A stretch of DNA of 37,935 nucleotides from Pseudorhodobacter antarcticus. Lineage in GTDB: Bacteria > Pseudomonadota > Alphaproteobacteria > Rhodobacterales > Rhodobacteraceae. Below the pieces are notes generated by a model, which saw nothing but the letters and a program-made list of their open reading frames with translations, did not search any database and had not been told where the DNA came from. Below are positions 1-9,063 of the stretch, one piece after another (the first letter of the stretch is position 1; the number at the start of each line of letters is the position of its first letter). A program made the position numbers and the translations under genes. The DNA is taken from assembly GCA_945860375.1 (NCBI GenBank), contig CAMAQR010000035.1, forward strand, positions 1-37,935, read 5' to 3'.

Positions 1-1637
1 CCGATGCCGCCGCCGTTCAGTGTGGGCAGGGCAGGCACGGTGATTTGCACGGTGCTGGCATCGATCACCGGGCCCTTGTAATGCATCACCATCTGCGGGA
101 AGGCGATCACCAAGCCGACCATGATCACCTGAATGACCACGAACGGCACCGCCCCCCAATAGATCTGCGCCGTTGAAACCCCCGTCGTACGAATGCCCGT
201 CACCTTATCGGTGTAGGGCGACTTCGGCGCAACCGAGCGCAGGTAGAACAGCGCAAAGCCGAACGGCGGGTGCATGAACGAGGTTTGCATGTTGACGCCA
301 AGGATGATGCCGAACCAGATCAGGTCGATCCCCAAAGCCTCGGCCGGTGCGATCAGCAGCGGCACGATGATGAAGGCCAGCTCGAAGAAATCGAGGAAGA
401 AGGCCAGCAAGAACACCAGCACCGACACAAAGATCAGGAAGCCCGTCGCACCGCCCGGCACGCCGACCAGCAGATGTTCAACCCAGATTTGCCCGTTCAC
501 CCCATAGAAAGCCAGCGAGAATACCCGCGCGCCGATCAGAATAAACATGACGAAAGCCGAAAGCCGCGTCGTTGACGCCAGCGCCGATTTGATCACCTCC
601 AGGTTCAGCCGGTTCTTCATCGCCGCAAGGAACAGCGACCCGACAGCACCCATGGCCCCGCCCTCGGTGGGGGTGGCGATGCCAAGGAAGATCGTGCCCA
701 ATACCAGAAAGATCAGGGCCAACGGCGGGATCAGCACCATGATGACCTGCTGGGCAAGGCGCGACATGGTGTTGATGTTGAAGGTTTTATCGACCAACGC
801 ATAGATGTAGATCAAGGCGATGCCAATCGTGGCCCCAGCAATATCGGCATTTGCGCCGATGCTGGGGAAAAGCGTGACATGGGCGGCATAGCCAATCACG
901 ATCACCGCGGCGATGGCGACCAACAGCGAAGTGATGCCGTGGCCCAAAGTCCGCGCCTCTGGCGGCAAAGCAGGCACCCACTGCGGCCGCCACATCGAAA
1001 TGATGAACACATAAAGCATGTAGAACCCGGTTAGAACCAGACCGGGGATCATGGCGCCCTTGTACATGTCGCCAACCGATTTGCCCAACTGGTCAGCCAG
1101 AACGATCAGCACCAGTGATGGCGGAATGATCTGTGCCAAGGTGCCAGATGCTGCAATCACGCCCGAAGCCACCCGCCTGTCATACCCATATCGCAGCATG
1201 ATCGGCAACGAAATCAATCCCATAGCGATCACCGACGCCGCAACCACGCCCGTGGTCGCCGCCAGCAGCGCCCCCACGATGATGACCGCATAAGCCAGAC
1301 CGCCGCGGATCGGGCCAAACAACTGGCCGATGGTGTCCAGCAAATCCTCGGCCATGCCCGATCGTTCCAGCACGATCCCCATGAAAGTAAAGAAGGGAAT
1401 GGCCAGCAGCGTCTCATTCGACATGACCCCCCACAATCGTTGCGGCATGGTGAACAGCAAGGGCCAGTCAAGGGTAATGGTGTTGTTGGAATAGGGGGCC
1501 AGCCAGACGCCGATGGCGAAGAACACCAAACCGTTGGCCGCCAGCGAAAACGCCACCGGGTAGCCCAGCAGCAAGAAGATGACGAGGCTTGCGAACATGA
1601 TGGGCGCCATGTTCGAGGCGATGAATTCCAATATCAT
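1..1637 (-). CDS. TRAP transporter large permease (DctM-like), 3' end cut by window edge
   Basis: The reverse strand is open from an ATG at 1637 to the window edge, about 545 codons, beginning MILEFIASNMAPIMFASLVI and rich in hydrophobic segments. It contains stretches typical of TRAP large subunits, such as the region reading IAMGLISLPIMLRYGYD and the segment FGIILGVNMQTSFMHPPFGF. The long central region and large size suggest the subfamily often annotated for mannitol or chloroaromatic uptake, but the substrate is not readable. The start overlaps the stop of the small-permease gene in an ATGA junction, so the two are translationally coupled. The large subunit is the 12-TM channel that uses an ion gradient to drive uptake delivered by a periplasmic binding protein; that gene is not in view and may lie beyond the left edge. 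Family assignment is secure; substrate unknown. Confidence 0.9.
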   Translation of the reverse strand, partial: MILEFIASNMAPIMFASLVIFLLLGYPVAFSLAANGLVFFAIGVWLAPYSNNTITLDWPLLFTMPQRLWGVMSNETLLAIPFFTFMGIVLERSGMAEDLLDTIGQLFGPIRGGLAYAVIIVGALLAATTGVVAASVIAMGLISLPIMLRYGYDRRVASGVIAASGTLAQIIPPSLVLIVLADQLGKSVGDMYKGAMIPGLVLTGFYMLYVFIISMWRPQWVPALPPEARTLGHGITSLLVAIAAVIVIGYAAHVTLFPSIGANADIAGATIGIALIYIYALVDKTFNINTMSRLAQQVIMVLIPPLALIFLVLGTIFLGIATPTEGGAMGAVGSLFLAAMKNRLNLEVIKSALASTTRLSAFVMFILIGARVFSLAFYGVNGQIWVEHLLVGVPGGATGFLIFVSVLVFLLAFFLDFFELAFIIVPLLIAPAEALGIDLIWFGIILGVNMQTSFMHPPFGFALFYLRSVAPKSPYTDKVTGIRTTGVSTAQIYWGAVPFVVIQVIMVGLVIAFPQMVMHYKGPVIDASTVQITVPALPTLNGGGI

Positions 1638-2242
1638 TTGCGGGACTCCAATTCGGCCAGTCGCGACACTTCGGCGGCCAGTGCCGCGCCTTCCAACTCG
1701 GCCTGTTCATGCGCCGAAATGAAAGGGGTCGGGTCTTCCATCAGCCCGCGCATCACAGCGATCTTCTTGATGATTTCGGAAAACGCCTGCGCCAGCAGCA
1801 AGATGAACCCAAATGCCAGCATCGCCCGCGCCGGCCAGATGATCAGCCCGCCTGCGTTGGTGGAAATCTGGCCACTGTTGAAGGCCGCCAAGGCATAGGG
1901 CACCATCATGTACGTCATGATCGCCACAAACGGCAGCAGAAAGAACACATGGCCAAACAGGTCGATCCAATGCTGCGTGCGCCGGCTGCGGGTGCCGTAA
2001 AAGATGTCGATGCGGATGTGTTCGTTTTGTTGCAGCGTGTAGGCCGAGGCCAACATGAACGCCGCGCCGAACAAATACCACTGCAACTCCAGCCATGTGT
2101 TTGACGACATGTTGAAGGCTTTGCGCACAATGGCGTTGCCCGCGCTGACGATCACGGCGGCTAAAATGGCCCACATGATCAGTTTTCCGACGGCCTCGGT
2201 GATGCGGTCAATTGCGCGTGCGACCGCAAGGAATGCGTGCAT
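1634..2242 (-). CDS. TRAP transporter small permease (DctQ-like)
   Basis: This 202-residue protein starts MHAFLAVARAIDRITEAVGK. I chose ATG 2242 because the sequence GGAGGAGGACAAG directly precedes it as a strong ribosome binding site; the reading frame is open further upstream but without such a site. Four hydrophobic segments are visible (around residues 20-40, 55-75, 95-120 and 145-165), and the stretch LELQWYLFGAAFMLASAYTL is the usual DctQ core. The C-terminal tail is charged and probably cytoplasmic. DctQ proteins are the four-helix partner of the large permease in the inner membrane. It overlaps the large-permease start by 4 bp, and the pair forms one transcription unit on the minus strand. 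Confidence 0.9.
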   Translation of the reverse strand: MHAFLAVARAIDRITEAVGKLIMWAILAAVIVSAGNAIVRKAFNMSSNTWLELQWYLFGAAFMLASAYTLQQNEHIRIDIFYGTRSRRTQHWIDLFGHVFFLLPFVAIMTYMMVPYALAAFNSGQISTNAGGLIIWPARAMLAFGFILLLAQAFSEIIKKIAVMRGLMEDPTPFISAHEQAELEGAALAAEVSRLAELESRK

Positions 2243-2298
2243 CTTGTCCTCCTCCCATCTGCGCGCCTTTGCGGCGCTTGCTCCTTGCTCACCTTGAT

Positions 2299-2328
2299 CT
2301 GGTAAGAAAAGTTGTCCAATTATGTCAA
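2299..2328 (-). promoter_or_regulatory. candidate promoter of the TRAP operon
   Basis: On the minus strand a consensus -35 hexamer TTGACA (2323-2328) is followed after 18 bp by TACCAG (2299-2304), a weak -10. It lies about 60 bp upstream of the small-permease start. The imperfect inverted repeat TTGTCCAATTATGTCAA (2312-2328) overlaps the -35 and could bind a dimeric repressor, since TRAP operons are often controlled by FCD-type GntR proteins. Inference from sequence only. Confidence 0.35.
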
Positions 2329-2429
2329 TTTCTTCGGCCGCGTCAACTCTGCCGCAAATTGTTTGTGTTTTCGCCTTGACCTTTGCGCCACAGTGGACTG
2401 CAACCCCGCGCCACGGCAAGAGAATTGCG

Positions 2430-2819
2430 TTATTGGGCTGGTTGAATCAAATCCCAGCGGTTGCCCCACGGATCTTGCCAAACGGCCACGATGCCATAAA
2501 CCTCATGCCGGGGCGATTCTTCGAACCGCACACCAGCGGCCTGCATGCGGGCGTGATCGCGGGCGAAATCGTCGGTTTGCAGAAACAGCCAGACCCGCCC
2601 GCCGCATTGATCGCCGATGGCGGCCCGTTGCCCCGCGCCATCCGCCTGCGCCAGCACCAGTTGCACGCCCCCGCCCGGCGGCTGCACCGTGACCCAGCGT
2701 TTATGACCCTGATCCACGTCGGCGGTCAGCCGGAACCCCATCACGTCGCAAAAGAAAGCAATCGCCAAATCATAATCGGGCACCAGCAGCGCGACCGAGA
2801 TCAGCCGCGCCCCAGTCAC
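2430..2819 (-). CDS. VOC family (glyoxalase/bleomycin-resistance fold) protein
   Basis: This 129-residue protein shows one VOC repeat pair. The N-terminal module has [20 protein letters not shown] and the C-terminal module has [20 protein letters not shown] followed by [13 protein letters not shown]. The conserved DPWGNRWDL ending, with a metal-ligand-type acidic residue nearby, is typical of glyoxalase I-like dioxygenase-fold proteins. The precise reaction cannot be inferred. Its ATG overlaps the stop of the upstream bpt gene (ATGA), so it is translated from the same message as bpt. A housekeeping detoxification role is possible but unproven. Confidence 0.8.
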   Translation of the reverse strand: MTGARLISVALLVPDYDLAIAFFCDVMGFRLTADVDQGHKRWVTVQPPGGGVQLVLAQADGAGQRAAIGDQCGGRVWLFLQTDDFARDHARMQAAGVRFEESPRHEVYGIVAVWQDPWGNRWDLIQPAQ

Positions 2820-3667
2820 ACCTTGCCCGTCTCATCGCGGATGCTGCGGGCCTCGGGCAAAGAGATACGGGCCACTTGCTCGGCAATGGGATCCACTGAC
2901 AAGGGGTGCAATTCGGCGCGGTGGTCAGCCGGATCGCCAATATCCTGCCACGCCCCGGCCTTGAATATCTCAATGGCGTTGAACCCGGCTTTGTAGCCCA
3001 TCTTGCGGCTGCCCGGCACCCAATAGCCCAGATAGACATAGGCCAACCCGGCCTCGCGTGCGATGTCGATATGGTCCAGAATGGCAAAGGTGCCAAGCGA
3101 CAGATTGGTCAGATCGGGATCGTAAAAGCTGTAGACCATCGACAGCCCATCGTCGAAGACATCGGTCAATGACACGCAGGCCAAGGGCGCGTGGCGCTCT
3201 CCGGTCGTGGCCGGGCGGGTGTATTCGATCACCCGGCTTTTGATCGGGGTCTCTTCGATCATCGCCGCGAACTCGAACACGTCCATATCGGCCATGCCGC
3301 CATCGGCATGGCGCGCATCCAGATAGCGGCGAAACAGGGTGTATTGATCCTCAGTTGCCCAAGGCGAGGTGGCGTTGCGGCGCAAATGGGCGGCGTCGCG
3401 CATAATCCGGCGCTGGCTGCGGTTGGGTTTGAAATCGGCAACCCGGATGCGTGCAGACAAACACGCCGAGCATTCTGCGCAAGACGGGCGGTACAACACG
3501 TTCTGGCTGCGACGAAAGCCTTGTTTCGACAGGCTGTCATTCAACCGCTGTGCTTGATCGCCTTGCAGGGCGGTGAACAATTTCCGTTCCATCCGGCCCT
3601 CAAGATAGGGGCAGGGCTGCGGGGCGGTCACATAAAACTGGGGCGCAATCGGAAGGGTGTGGCGCAT
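2816..3667 (-). CDS. bpt: aspartate/glutamate leucyltransferase (N-end rule)
   Basis: The 283-residue product matches the bacterial ATE/Bpt family, which transfers leucine from Leu-tRNA to proteins with N-terminal Asp or Glu and so marks them for ClpS/ClpAP degradation. Visible family signatures are [14 protein letters not shown] near the N-terminus, the cysteine-rich [23 protein letters not shown], and the C-terminal core [20 protein letters not shown]. Length is slightly above the usual 230-280. The start is the first ATG of a frame giving [20 protein letters not shown], as expected for the family. It is followed with 4-bp overlap by a VOC gene. Cytoplasmic. Confidence 0.93.
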   Translation of the reverse strand: MRHTLPIAPQFYVTAPQPCPYLEGRMERKLFTALQGDQAQRLNDSLSKQGFRRSQNVLYRPSCAECSACLSARIRVADFKPNRSQRRIMRDAAHLRRNATSPWATEDQYTLFRRYLDARHADGGMADMDVFEFAAMIEETPIKSRVIEYTRPATTGERHAPLACVSLTDVFDDGLSMVYSFYDPDLTNLSLGTFAILDHIDIAREAGLAYVYLGYWVPGSRKMGYKAGFNAIEIFKAGAWQDIGDPADHRAELHPLSVDPIAEQVARISLPEARSIRDETGKV

Positions 3668-3754
3668 AAGTCAAACTGCAAAGGAACTGAAGCTCCTATA
3701 CCCTAGCAAGCCATCGGCCTTGCGCCAAGGACAATCGCCCCGAACATGGCAAAG

Positions 3755-3776
3755 CCCCCCGGGGTAAACCGGAGGG
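3755..3776 (-). terminator. hairpin after the DUF2852 gene
   Basis: Read on the minus strand, CCCTCCGG and CCGGGGGG form an 8-bp stem with one U-G pair and a TTTACC loop, 24 bp beyond the DUF2852 stop codon. It is followed by only CTTTGCC, a poor U-tract, so termination may be weak. Confidence 0.45.
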
Positions 3777-3799
3777 CCTGATGGGAAATGGTCGCGGGA

Positions 3800-4270
3800 T
3801 CAGTATTCGCCGGGACGCGCGGCGTCCGTGGGGGGCACCACAACCGGTGCATCGCGGTTGGCACGGGCACGGTCGTCCATGAAGGCGTCGAATTCCGACT
3901 TGTCTTTGGCATCGCGCAGGCGCTGCAAAAAGCCCTCAAAGGCGGTTTGCTCGTCTTCCAGACGGCGCAGCATCTCGGCTTTATAGGCGTCAAAGGCGGT
4001 GTTGCCCGAAGGTTTCATCGCGGAATGGCCCCAGTGGTGTGCAGCACGGCGCTGCGCGCAGCTTGGTCGGTTGAACATGTCTTTGCTCCAGCGGTTGGTG
4101 AGAGTGATGTAGAAGACAAGCGCAAGGCCAATGGGCCAGGCAAAGACAAAGCCCAAGACCATGGCGCCAATCCAGGCGCCCCGGCCCTTGCCGTCCAGCC
4201 AGTCGGTGGCGCGGCGAAACCAGCTGGTGATGCCGCCGGTGGTGGGGGCGGTGTTCGAAATCGTATTCAT
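3800..4270 (-). CDS. DUF2852 membrane protein
   Basis: The product is 156 residues from ATG 4270 (MNTISNTAPTTGGITSWFRR). That start is preceded by CGGGAG at suitable spacing, whereas the upstream extension has no recognisable site. A hydrophobic segment, WIGAMVLGFVFAWPIGLALV, is followed by FYITLTNRW, then a charged coiled-coil-like tail (FDAYKAEMLRRLEDEQTAFEGFLQRLRDAKDKSEFDAFMDDR). This layout matches what I know as DUF2852, found in alphaproteobacteria and of unknown function. It is divergent from glnE across a 259-bp spacer in which I see no convincing gene. Confidence 0.8.
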   Translation of the reverse strand: MNTISNTAPTTGGITSWFRRATDWLDGKGRGAWIGAMVLGFVFAWPIGLALVFYITLTNRWSKDMFNRPSCAQRRAAHHWGHSAMKPSGNTAFDAYKAEMLRRLEDEQTAFEGFLQRLRDAKDKSEFDAFMDDRARANRDAPVVVPPTDAARPGEY

Positions 4271-4529
4271 CGGCGGACTCCCGTGGTGTGATGCCGGTGT
4301 GCGGCGAATGTGAATGTCTTTCACATGAAGCAAGATGCGCATGGTGAGCCTGTCGCGCAAGGGGGTATGTTAAGGAAATTTACATCAGGCAGAAATTCGC
4401 GCATTTGGCCGCCGCTGATCAAGTCGGACCTGGCTTGCTGCACAAAGTCCACCAGCGATTGCGCGAGAAAGCGGTCAGCCTTGATGAGCGGCGGTTGACC
4501 CCGCTTGCCTGCCGCCGCAGATTGCGACC

Positions 4530-7304
4530 ATGACCCAAAGTTTTGCCGCGCGCCTTCGCCGTCAGCCCATCGCCCATGATCCTGCGGGGGCGGCTGATAT
4601 TGCCCAGCAGTTTGCCGATCTGCCCCCCGATTTGCGCGGGCTGCTCGCGGCCACCGCTGGCTGCAGCCCCTACCTGAAGGGCTTGATGCGGCGGGAGGCC
4701 GATTGGCTGCGCGTCGCGCTGACCCTTGCCCCCGAAACCGCGTTCCGGGCGCTTTTGGCCGCGTTGGACCCGGTGGCGGTGGACGCTTTGCCGGTGGCGC
4801 TGCGTCAGGCCAAACGTCGGGCGGCGCTGTTGGTGGCGCTTGCCGATCTGGGCGGGGTCTGGTCCACGATGCAGGTGACGGGGGCGCTGACCGATCTGGC
4901 CGATCGTGCGGTGGATCTGGCGCTGCGGCGTCTGGTGGCCGAGGAGATCCGTCGCGGCAAGTTGCCCGGTGCGGTGCCCGAAGACGCGGAAACAGCAGGG
5001 GGCATGGTGGCGCTGGCAATGGGCAAGATGGGCGCGGGCGAGCTGAATTATTCGTCCGACATCGACCTTGTCTGCCTGTTCGACCAAGACCGCTATGGCG
5101 CTGACGGGCAAGACGCCCGTGCCGCCTTTATCCGCGTCACCCGCAAAATGGCGGCGATGCTGTCGGATGTCACCTCCGAGGGCTATGTATTCCGCACCGA
5201 TCTGCGTCTGCGCCCGGATGCTTCGGTGACGCCGGTCTGTCTGTCGATGGCCGCAGCCGAGGCCTATTACGAGGCACAGGGCCGCACATGGGAGCGTGCC
5301 GCCTATATCAAGGCGCGGCCCTGTGGTGGCGATATTGCGGCGGGCAATCGATTCCTGAAGACCCTCACGCCCTTTGTCTGGCGCAAACACCTTGATTTTG
5401 CAGCGATTCAAGATGCCCATGACATGCGTCTGCGCATCCGCGAACATCGCGGCCTGAACGGTGCTGTGGTGGTTGAGGGCCATAACATGAAGCTGGGTCA
5501 GGGTGGCATCCGCGAGATCGAGTTTTTCACCCAGACCCGACAGCTGATCGCCGGGGGGCGCGACCCTGATCTGCGCGACCGCACCACTTTGGGCGGACTG
5601 CAGGCTTTGGCGGCCAAAGACTGGCTGCCCGCCAAAGTGGCAGCGGAGCTGTCGGACCTGTACCTGCAGCACCGCGATCTGGAACACCGCATCCAGATGG
5701 TGAACGATGAGCAGACCCACAACCTGCCCAACACGCCCGAAGGGGTGGCGCGGATCGCCGCGTTTTGCGGGCAGAGCGAGGCCGACTTCCGCCGCGACCT
5801 GCTGGATCGTTTGGCACGCACCGATGGTCTGACTGAGGGGTTTTTCGCGCCTGTTGCCGCCGAAGACGGGCCGGAACTGTCCGAGAGCGCCCGCGCCATT
5901 GTCAACGGATGGTCGTCCTACCCGGCGCTGCGCTCGGACCGGGCGCAATCCATTTTCCAACGCCTGCGCCCGGTTTTGCTCAAACGCCTGACCCGCGCGG
6001 CCAACCCCGATGAGGCGCTGGTGGCGCTGGACGGGTTTCTGTCTGGCCTGCCGTCGGGGGTGCAGATTTTCTCGCTGTTTGAAGCAAACCCGTCTCTGGT
6101 CGATCTGATCATCGACATTGCAGGCACGGCACCCGGTTTGGCGCGCTATCTGTCGCGCAACGCCAGCGTGCTGGACGCCGTGATCGGCGGCTCGTTCTTT
6201 GCCCCTTGGCCCGCTGTCGGCGCGCTCACAGTGGAACTGACCGAACGTATGGCGCAAGCCAATGATTACGAACGCAAACTTGACGCCACCCGGCGCTGGA
6301 TGAAGGAGTGGCATTTCCGCATCGGCGTGCATCACCTGCGCGGTCTGATCGACGCCTTCGAGGCCGGCAAACACTATGCCGATCTGGCCGAAGCGGTGAT
6401 TGCTGCCCTGTGGCCGGTGGTGGCCGCTGCCTTTGCCGCCAAACACGGGGCGATGCCGGGTCGGGGTGCTGTGCTGTTGGGCATGGGGTCTTTGGGGGCA
6501 GGGCGGCTGAATGCGGGGTCTGATCTGGACCTGATCCTGATCTATGACGCGGCCGGGGTGGAGGATTCCACGGGCCTGCGTCCTTTGGGTGCCCGCAGCT
6601 ATTACGCGCGCCTGACGCAAGCCATGGTGACGGCGATGTCGGCGCAGATGGCCGAAGGGCGGCTTTACGAGGTCGACGTGCGCTTGCGGCCCTCGGGACG
6701 GCAGGGGCCGGTTGCGACCTCTGTCGAAAGTTTCCGCAGCTATCAAGAAACCGAGGCCTGGACATGGGAACACCTTGCTTTGACCCGCGCGCGCGTGCTG
6801 GCAGGGGAGGCATCGCTGGCGCAGGAAGTGGAAACCTTCCGCCGCGACATTCTGGCGCGCAAAGGGCAGGGGGCGGCGGTGCGTGCCGAGGTGGCCGAGA
6901 TGCGGGCAAGATTGGCCGCTGCCAAGCCGGGTGACAGCCTGTGGGAGGCGAAATACGGCCCCGGCAAACTGATGGATGTGGAATTGCTGGCGCAAACCAT
7001 GGCATTGCTGACCGCCAGCCCGGCGCGGCAGGTCGAACGCCAGATCGCGGCGGGGGTTACGGGCGCCAAACTGTCGCAATCGGATCAGACGGCGCTGTTG
7101 GATGCCTACAGGTTATGCTGGCGCATCCAGGCCAGTGCGCGGCTTTTGACCGACAAGCCACTGGATCCCGCGACTTTGGGCGAAGGTGCGCGGGCGTTCT
7201 TGCTGCGTGAGGCCGGGGTCGCCGGGATTGAGGTGCTGCTGGCGCAGCTGTCTGAACGGGCAGCCCTTGCCGAAGCGGTGATTGTGGCCCATCTGAACGG
7301 GTGA
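4530..7304 (+). CDS. glnE: bifunctional glutamine synthetase adenylyltransferase/deadenylase
   Basis: This 924-residue protein has the duplicated nucleotidyltransferase layout of GlnE. The N-terminal deadenylylating domain carries SSDIDLVCLFD (Asp177 and Asp179), and the C-terminal adenylylating domain carries GSDLDLILIYD (Gly663-Asp667). Further family blocks are LAMGKMGAGELNYSSD, LRLRPDASVTPVC, GQGGIREIEFFTQ and YEVDVRLRPSGRQG. GlnE attaches AMP to, or removes it from, glutamine synthetase in response to PII protein and glutamine, so it sets nitrogen assimilation. Length is normal for alphaproteobacteria. It is followed after 4 bp by a small conserved gene. Antisense frames here are long only because of GC-rich codon bias. 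Confidence 0.96.
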   Translation: MTQSFAARLRRQPIAHDPAGAADIAQQFADLPPDLRGLLAATAGCSPYLKGLMRREADWLRVALTLAPETAFRALLAALDPVAVDALPVALRQAKRRAALLVALADLGGVWSTMQVTGALTDLADRAVDLALRRLVAEEIRRGKLPGAVPEDAETAGGMVALAMGKMGAGELNYSSDIDLVCLFDQDRYGADGQDARAAFIRVTRKMAAMLSDVTSEGYVFRTDLRLRPDASVTPVCLSMAAAEAYYEAQGRTWERAAYIKARPCGGDIAAGNRFLKTLTPFVWRKHLDFAAIQDAHDMRLRIREHRGLNGAVVVEGHNMKLGQGGIREIEFFTQTRQLIAGGRDPDLRDRTTLGGLQALAAKDWLPAKVAAELSDLYLQHRDLEHRIQMVNDEQTHNLPNTPEGVARIAAFCGQSEADFRRDLLDRLARTDGLTEGFFAPVAAEDGPELSESARAIVNGWSSYPALRSDRAQSIFQRLRPVLLKRLTRAANPDEALVALDGFLSGLPSGVQIFSLFEANPSLVDLIIDIAGTAPGLARYLSRNASVLDAVIGGSFFAPWPAVGALTVELTERMAQANDYERKLDATRRWMKEWHFRIGVHHLRGLIDAFEAGKHYADLAEAVIAALWPVVAAAFAAKHGAMPGRGAVLLGMGSLGAGRLNAGSDLDLILIYDAAGVEDSTGLRPLGARSYYARLTQAMVTAMSAQMAEGRLYEVDVRLRPSGRQGPVATSVESFRSYQETEAWTWEHLALTRARVLAGEASLAQEVETFRRDILARKGQGAAVRAEVAEMRARLAAAKPGDSLWEAKYGPGKLMDVELLAQTMALLTASPARQVERQIAAGVTGAKLSQSDQTALLDAYRLCWRIQASARLLTDKPLDPATLGEGARAFLLREAGVAGIEVLLAQLSERAALAEAVIVAHLNG

Positions 7305-7308
7305 AGGC

Positions 7309-7599
7309 ATGGGGAGACGGGCGTTGGACTTATCAGAGGCAGACCCGAAAGGGTTGGTGCGCGAAAGCTACGCGATTGAGGGTATAACCCTGGGCGAATG
7401 CCGGTCGATCTTCATCGACTGGGTGTTGAGTCTGCCCGCAGTGGTCGATACCCCCGATTGCCTGGGCAGATTGCTGGCGCATTATGGCGCACCGAACCCG
7501 GATCATCCGATGACAGCGGTGCTGACCGAGGCGTTGACCGAACCCGCAATGCCCAAACGCCGGGGCGGACGTGCGGCGCGGTTTCAGGACCGGGATTAG
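7309..7599 (+). CDS. small conserved protein downstream of glnE
   Basis: A 96-residue protein starts MGRRALDLSEADPKGLVRES, 4 bp after the glnE stop, with TGAAGG as ribosome binding site. It is acidic in the centre, ends with a basic tail (PKRRGGRAARFQDRD), and has no signal peptide or membrane segment. The middle, ESYAIEGITLGECRSIFIDWVLSLP, looks helical. I recognise this type of protein from Rhodobacteraceae genomes only as an uncharacterised small protein. Tight spacing suggests co-transcription with glnE; no function is assigned. Confidence 0.7.
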   Translation: MGRRALDLSEADPKGLVRESYAIEGITLGECRSIFIDWVLSLPAVVDTPDCLGRLLAHYGAPNPDHPMTAVLTEALTEPAMPKRRGGRAARFQDRD

Positions 7600-7619
7600 G
7601 CCGGGCTGTTTTGCAACGG

Positions 7620-7690
7620 CCGGGGGTTTCACACCCCCGGACCCCCGTGGGATACTTTTGCCAAGATGAAGGCAAATTTGACTTAAATTT
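7620..7690 (+). repeat. dispersed intergenic element, copy A (hairpin plus conserved tail)
   Basis: A perfect 7-bp hairpin, CCGGGGG/CCCCCGG (7620-7626 and 7634-7640), is followed by GGATACTTTTGCCAAGATGA (from 7650) and an AT-rich tail. The core recurs four more times in this window, always between genes. I recall similar sequences scattered through Rhodobacteraceae intergenic regions. It sits between two convergent genes and may act as a bidirectional transcription end. Confidence 0.65.
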
Positions 7691-8166
7691 TAGGGGTTTG
7701 GGGGCGGTGCGGCGGCTTCAAGGGCGGCGATGTCCAGCTTGATCATGCCCACCATCGCCTGCATCACCCGCCCCGAAGTGTCGGCTTGCAAGAGCCGGGG
7801 CAAGGCGCGCGGGAAGATTTGCCAAGACAGGCCAAACCGGTCGGTCAGCCAGCCGCAGCGGTTTTCAAGGCCAACATCGGCCAGAAGGGCGGACCGGAGC
7901 CGGTCCACCTCGGCCTGAGTGTCAACAGTGACGGTGATCGAGGTGGCGGGGGACAGTTTGTAATGCGGGCCGCCATTCAGGCCCCAATAGTGTTGCCCCA
8001 GCAGGGTGCAGGCCACGGTAAAAGCGCCAGCTTTGGGACCGCCCCGTTTTTTCAGGACTTGGGTGATGCGGGCGTCGTCAAACAGGCTGCACTAGCGCGT
8101 TGCGGCCTGTTCGGCCTGATCGTCAAACCACAGGCAGGTCGAGATTTCGGGGGCGGGCATCGGCAT
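7690..8166 (-). pseudogene. PhnB-like VOC protein gene broken by an in-frame amber codon
   Basis: From ATG 8166 the frame reads MPMPAPEISTCLWFDDQAEQ, then AATR, then TAG at 8092-8094. It continues in the same frame with CSLFDDARITQVLKKRGGPK and on to GQHYWGLNGGPHYKLSPATS, ending at 7690. The two halves together match the PhnB / 3-demethylubiquinone methyltransferase-like VOC family (CLWFDxQAEEAAxFYxSLF...), so the TAG replaces a residue that is normally aromatic. Without it the protein would be about 158 residues. A downstream GTG at 8016 could start a 108-residue C-terminal piece, but this lacks half the fold. Possible explanations are true inactivation, suppression or a sequencing error. 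Confidence 0.75.
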
Positions 8167-8213
8167 CTTCTGTTTTGCCACAGGATGCCAACAGGCCTGC
8201 CCCCGATCAAGCC

Positions 8214-8852
8214 TTAACGCAGGCGGGCGGCCTCGGCGGCCAGGGTGGTGATCGCCGCCCAATCGCCGCGCGCCATGGCGTCCTTGGGGGCAACCCAAGA
8301 GCCACCGACGCACAGAATGTTCTTCAACCTCAGGTAATCATGCGCATTTTTCAGGCTGATGCCGCCCGTGGGGCAGAACGACACCTGCGGAATGGGTGCG
8401 CCAATGGATTTCAGGAACGCCGCCCCTCCGGCCTGTTCGGCGGGGAAGAATTTCTGCACGGTATACCCCTTTTCGAGCAGCGCCATCACCTCGGAGGCCG
8501 AGGCTGCACCGGGCAACAGCGGCAGCTCATGGTCTGCGCAGGCATCCAGCAGACGTTGGGTGGCACCCGGCGACACCCCGAATTTTGCGCCCGCCGCCTT
8601 GGCCGCCTTGACGTCCGCCGGCGTCAACAAAGTGCCCGCGCCCACCACACCGCCCGGCACTTCGGCCATCGCGCGGATTGCGTCGAGCGCGTAGGGCGTG
8701 CGCAGGGTGACTTCCAATGCAGGCAAACCGCCCTTCACCAGGGCTTCGGCCAAGGGGCGGGCATGGGCCAGATCGTCGATCACCAGCACCGGAACGACGC
8801 AGGCCAGACGGCAGATTTCGGCGGCAAGGCGGGATTGGTCAGCGGGGGTCAT
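8214..8852 (-). CDS. eda: 2-dehydro-3-deoxy-phosphogluconate (KDPG) aldolase
   Basis: The 212-residue product begins MTPADQSRLAAEICRLACVV at ATG 8852, preceded by ACAGGAG. It has the class I aldolase motifs: Glu47 in GLPALEVTLRT, GAGTLLTP, the Schiff-base lysine Lys134 in GYTVQKFFPAE, and the phosphate-binding CPTGGISLKN. It cleaves KDPG to pyruvate and glyceraldehyde-3-phosphate, the last step of the Entner-Doudoroff pathway, in the cytoplasm. Its partner edd lies 254 bp upstream on the same strand. The spacer holds two inverted copies of a dispersed element, which may reduce or separate eda expression relative to edd. Confidence 0.96.
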   Translation of the reverse strand: MTPADQSRLAAEICRLACVVPVLVIDDLAHARPLAEALVKGGLPALEVTLRTPYALDAIRAMAEVPGGVVGAGTLLTPADVKAAKAAGAKFGVSPGATQRLLDACADHELPLLPGAASASEVMALLEKGYTVQKFFPAEQAGGAAFLKSIGAPIPQVSFCPTGGISLKNAHDYLRLKNILCVGGSWVAPKDAMARGDWAAITTLAAEAARLR

Positions 8853-8895
8853 GTCAGGCTCCTGTCCCCGATGGCCGGGGCGGTTGAAGGGAAGA

Positions 8896-8931
8896 GCCTC
8901 CGGCGGGGATATTTGCGCCAGTCTGAAAGGG
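8896..8931 (+). repeat. dispersed intergenic element, copy B
   Basis: GCCTCCGGCGGGGATATTT at 8896-8914 is followed by GCGCCAGTCTGAAAGG. The first 19 bases recur exactly, inverted, at 9081-9099. Core matches copy A (GGATA, CCA, TGAA spacing). Confidence 0.75.
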
Positions 8932-9063
8932 CAGGGCAGAAGAAGCAGTGCCGTGTCGGGCACCCCCACCTCGGGCCGATCGCTCGGGGGAGGCAGGGGG
9001 CCTTTCACACTGGACGGTCATCGGCGTCCCCGCCTGTACCGTGCCCCAACTCTACGCCCGCAA

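Noticed and set aside
4380..4500. Minus-strand protein-like stretch (LIKADRFLAQSLVDFVQQAR) before glnE
   Set aside because: There is no ATG, GTG or TTG start near it and no ribosome site; it may be chance or an old fragment.
4419..7079. 886-residue open frame antisense to glnE
   Set aside because: It is the mirror of a clear glnE gene; GC-rich codon bias removes stops from the opposite frame, and the product has no domain and is rich in Arg, His and Gln.
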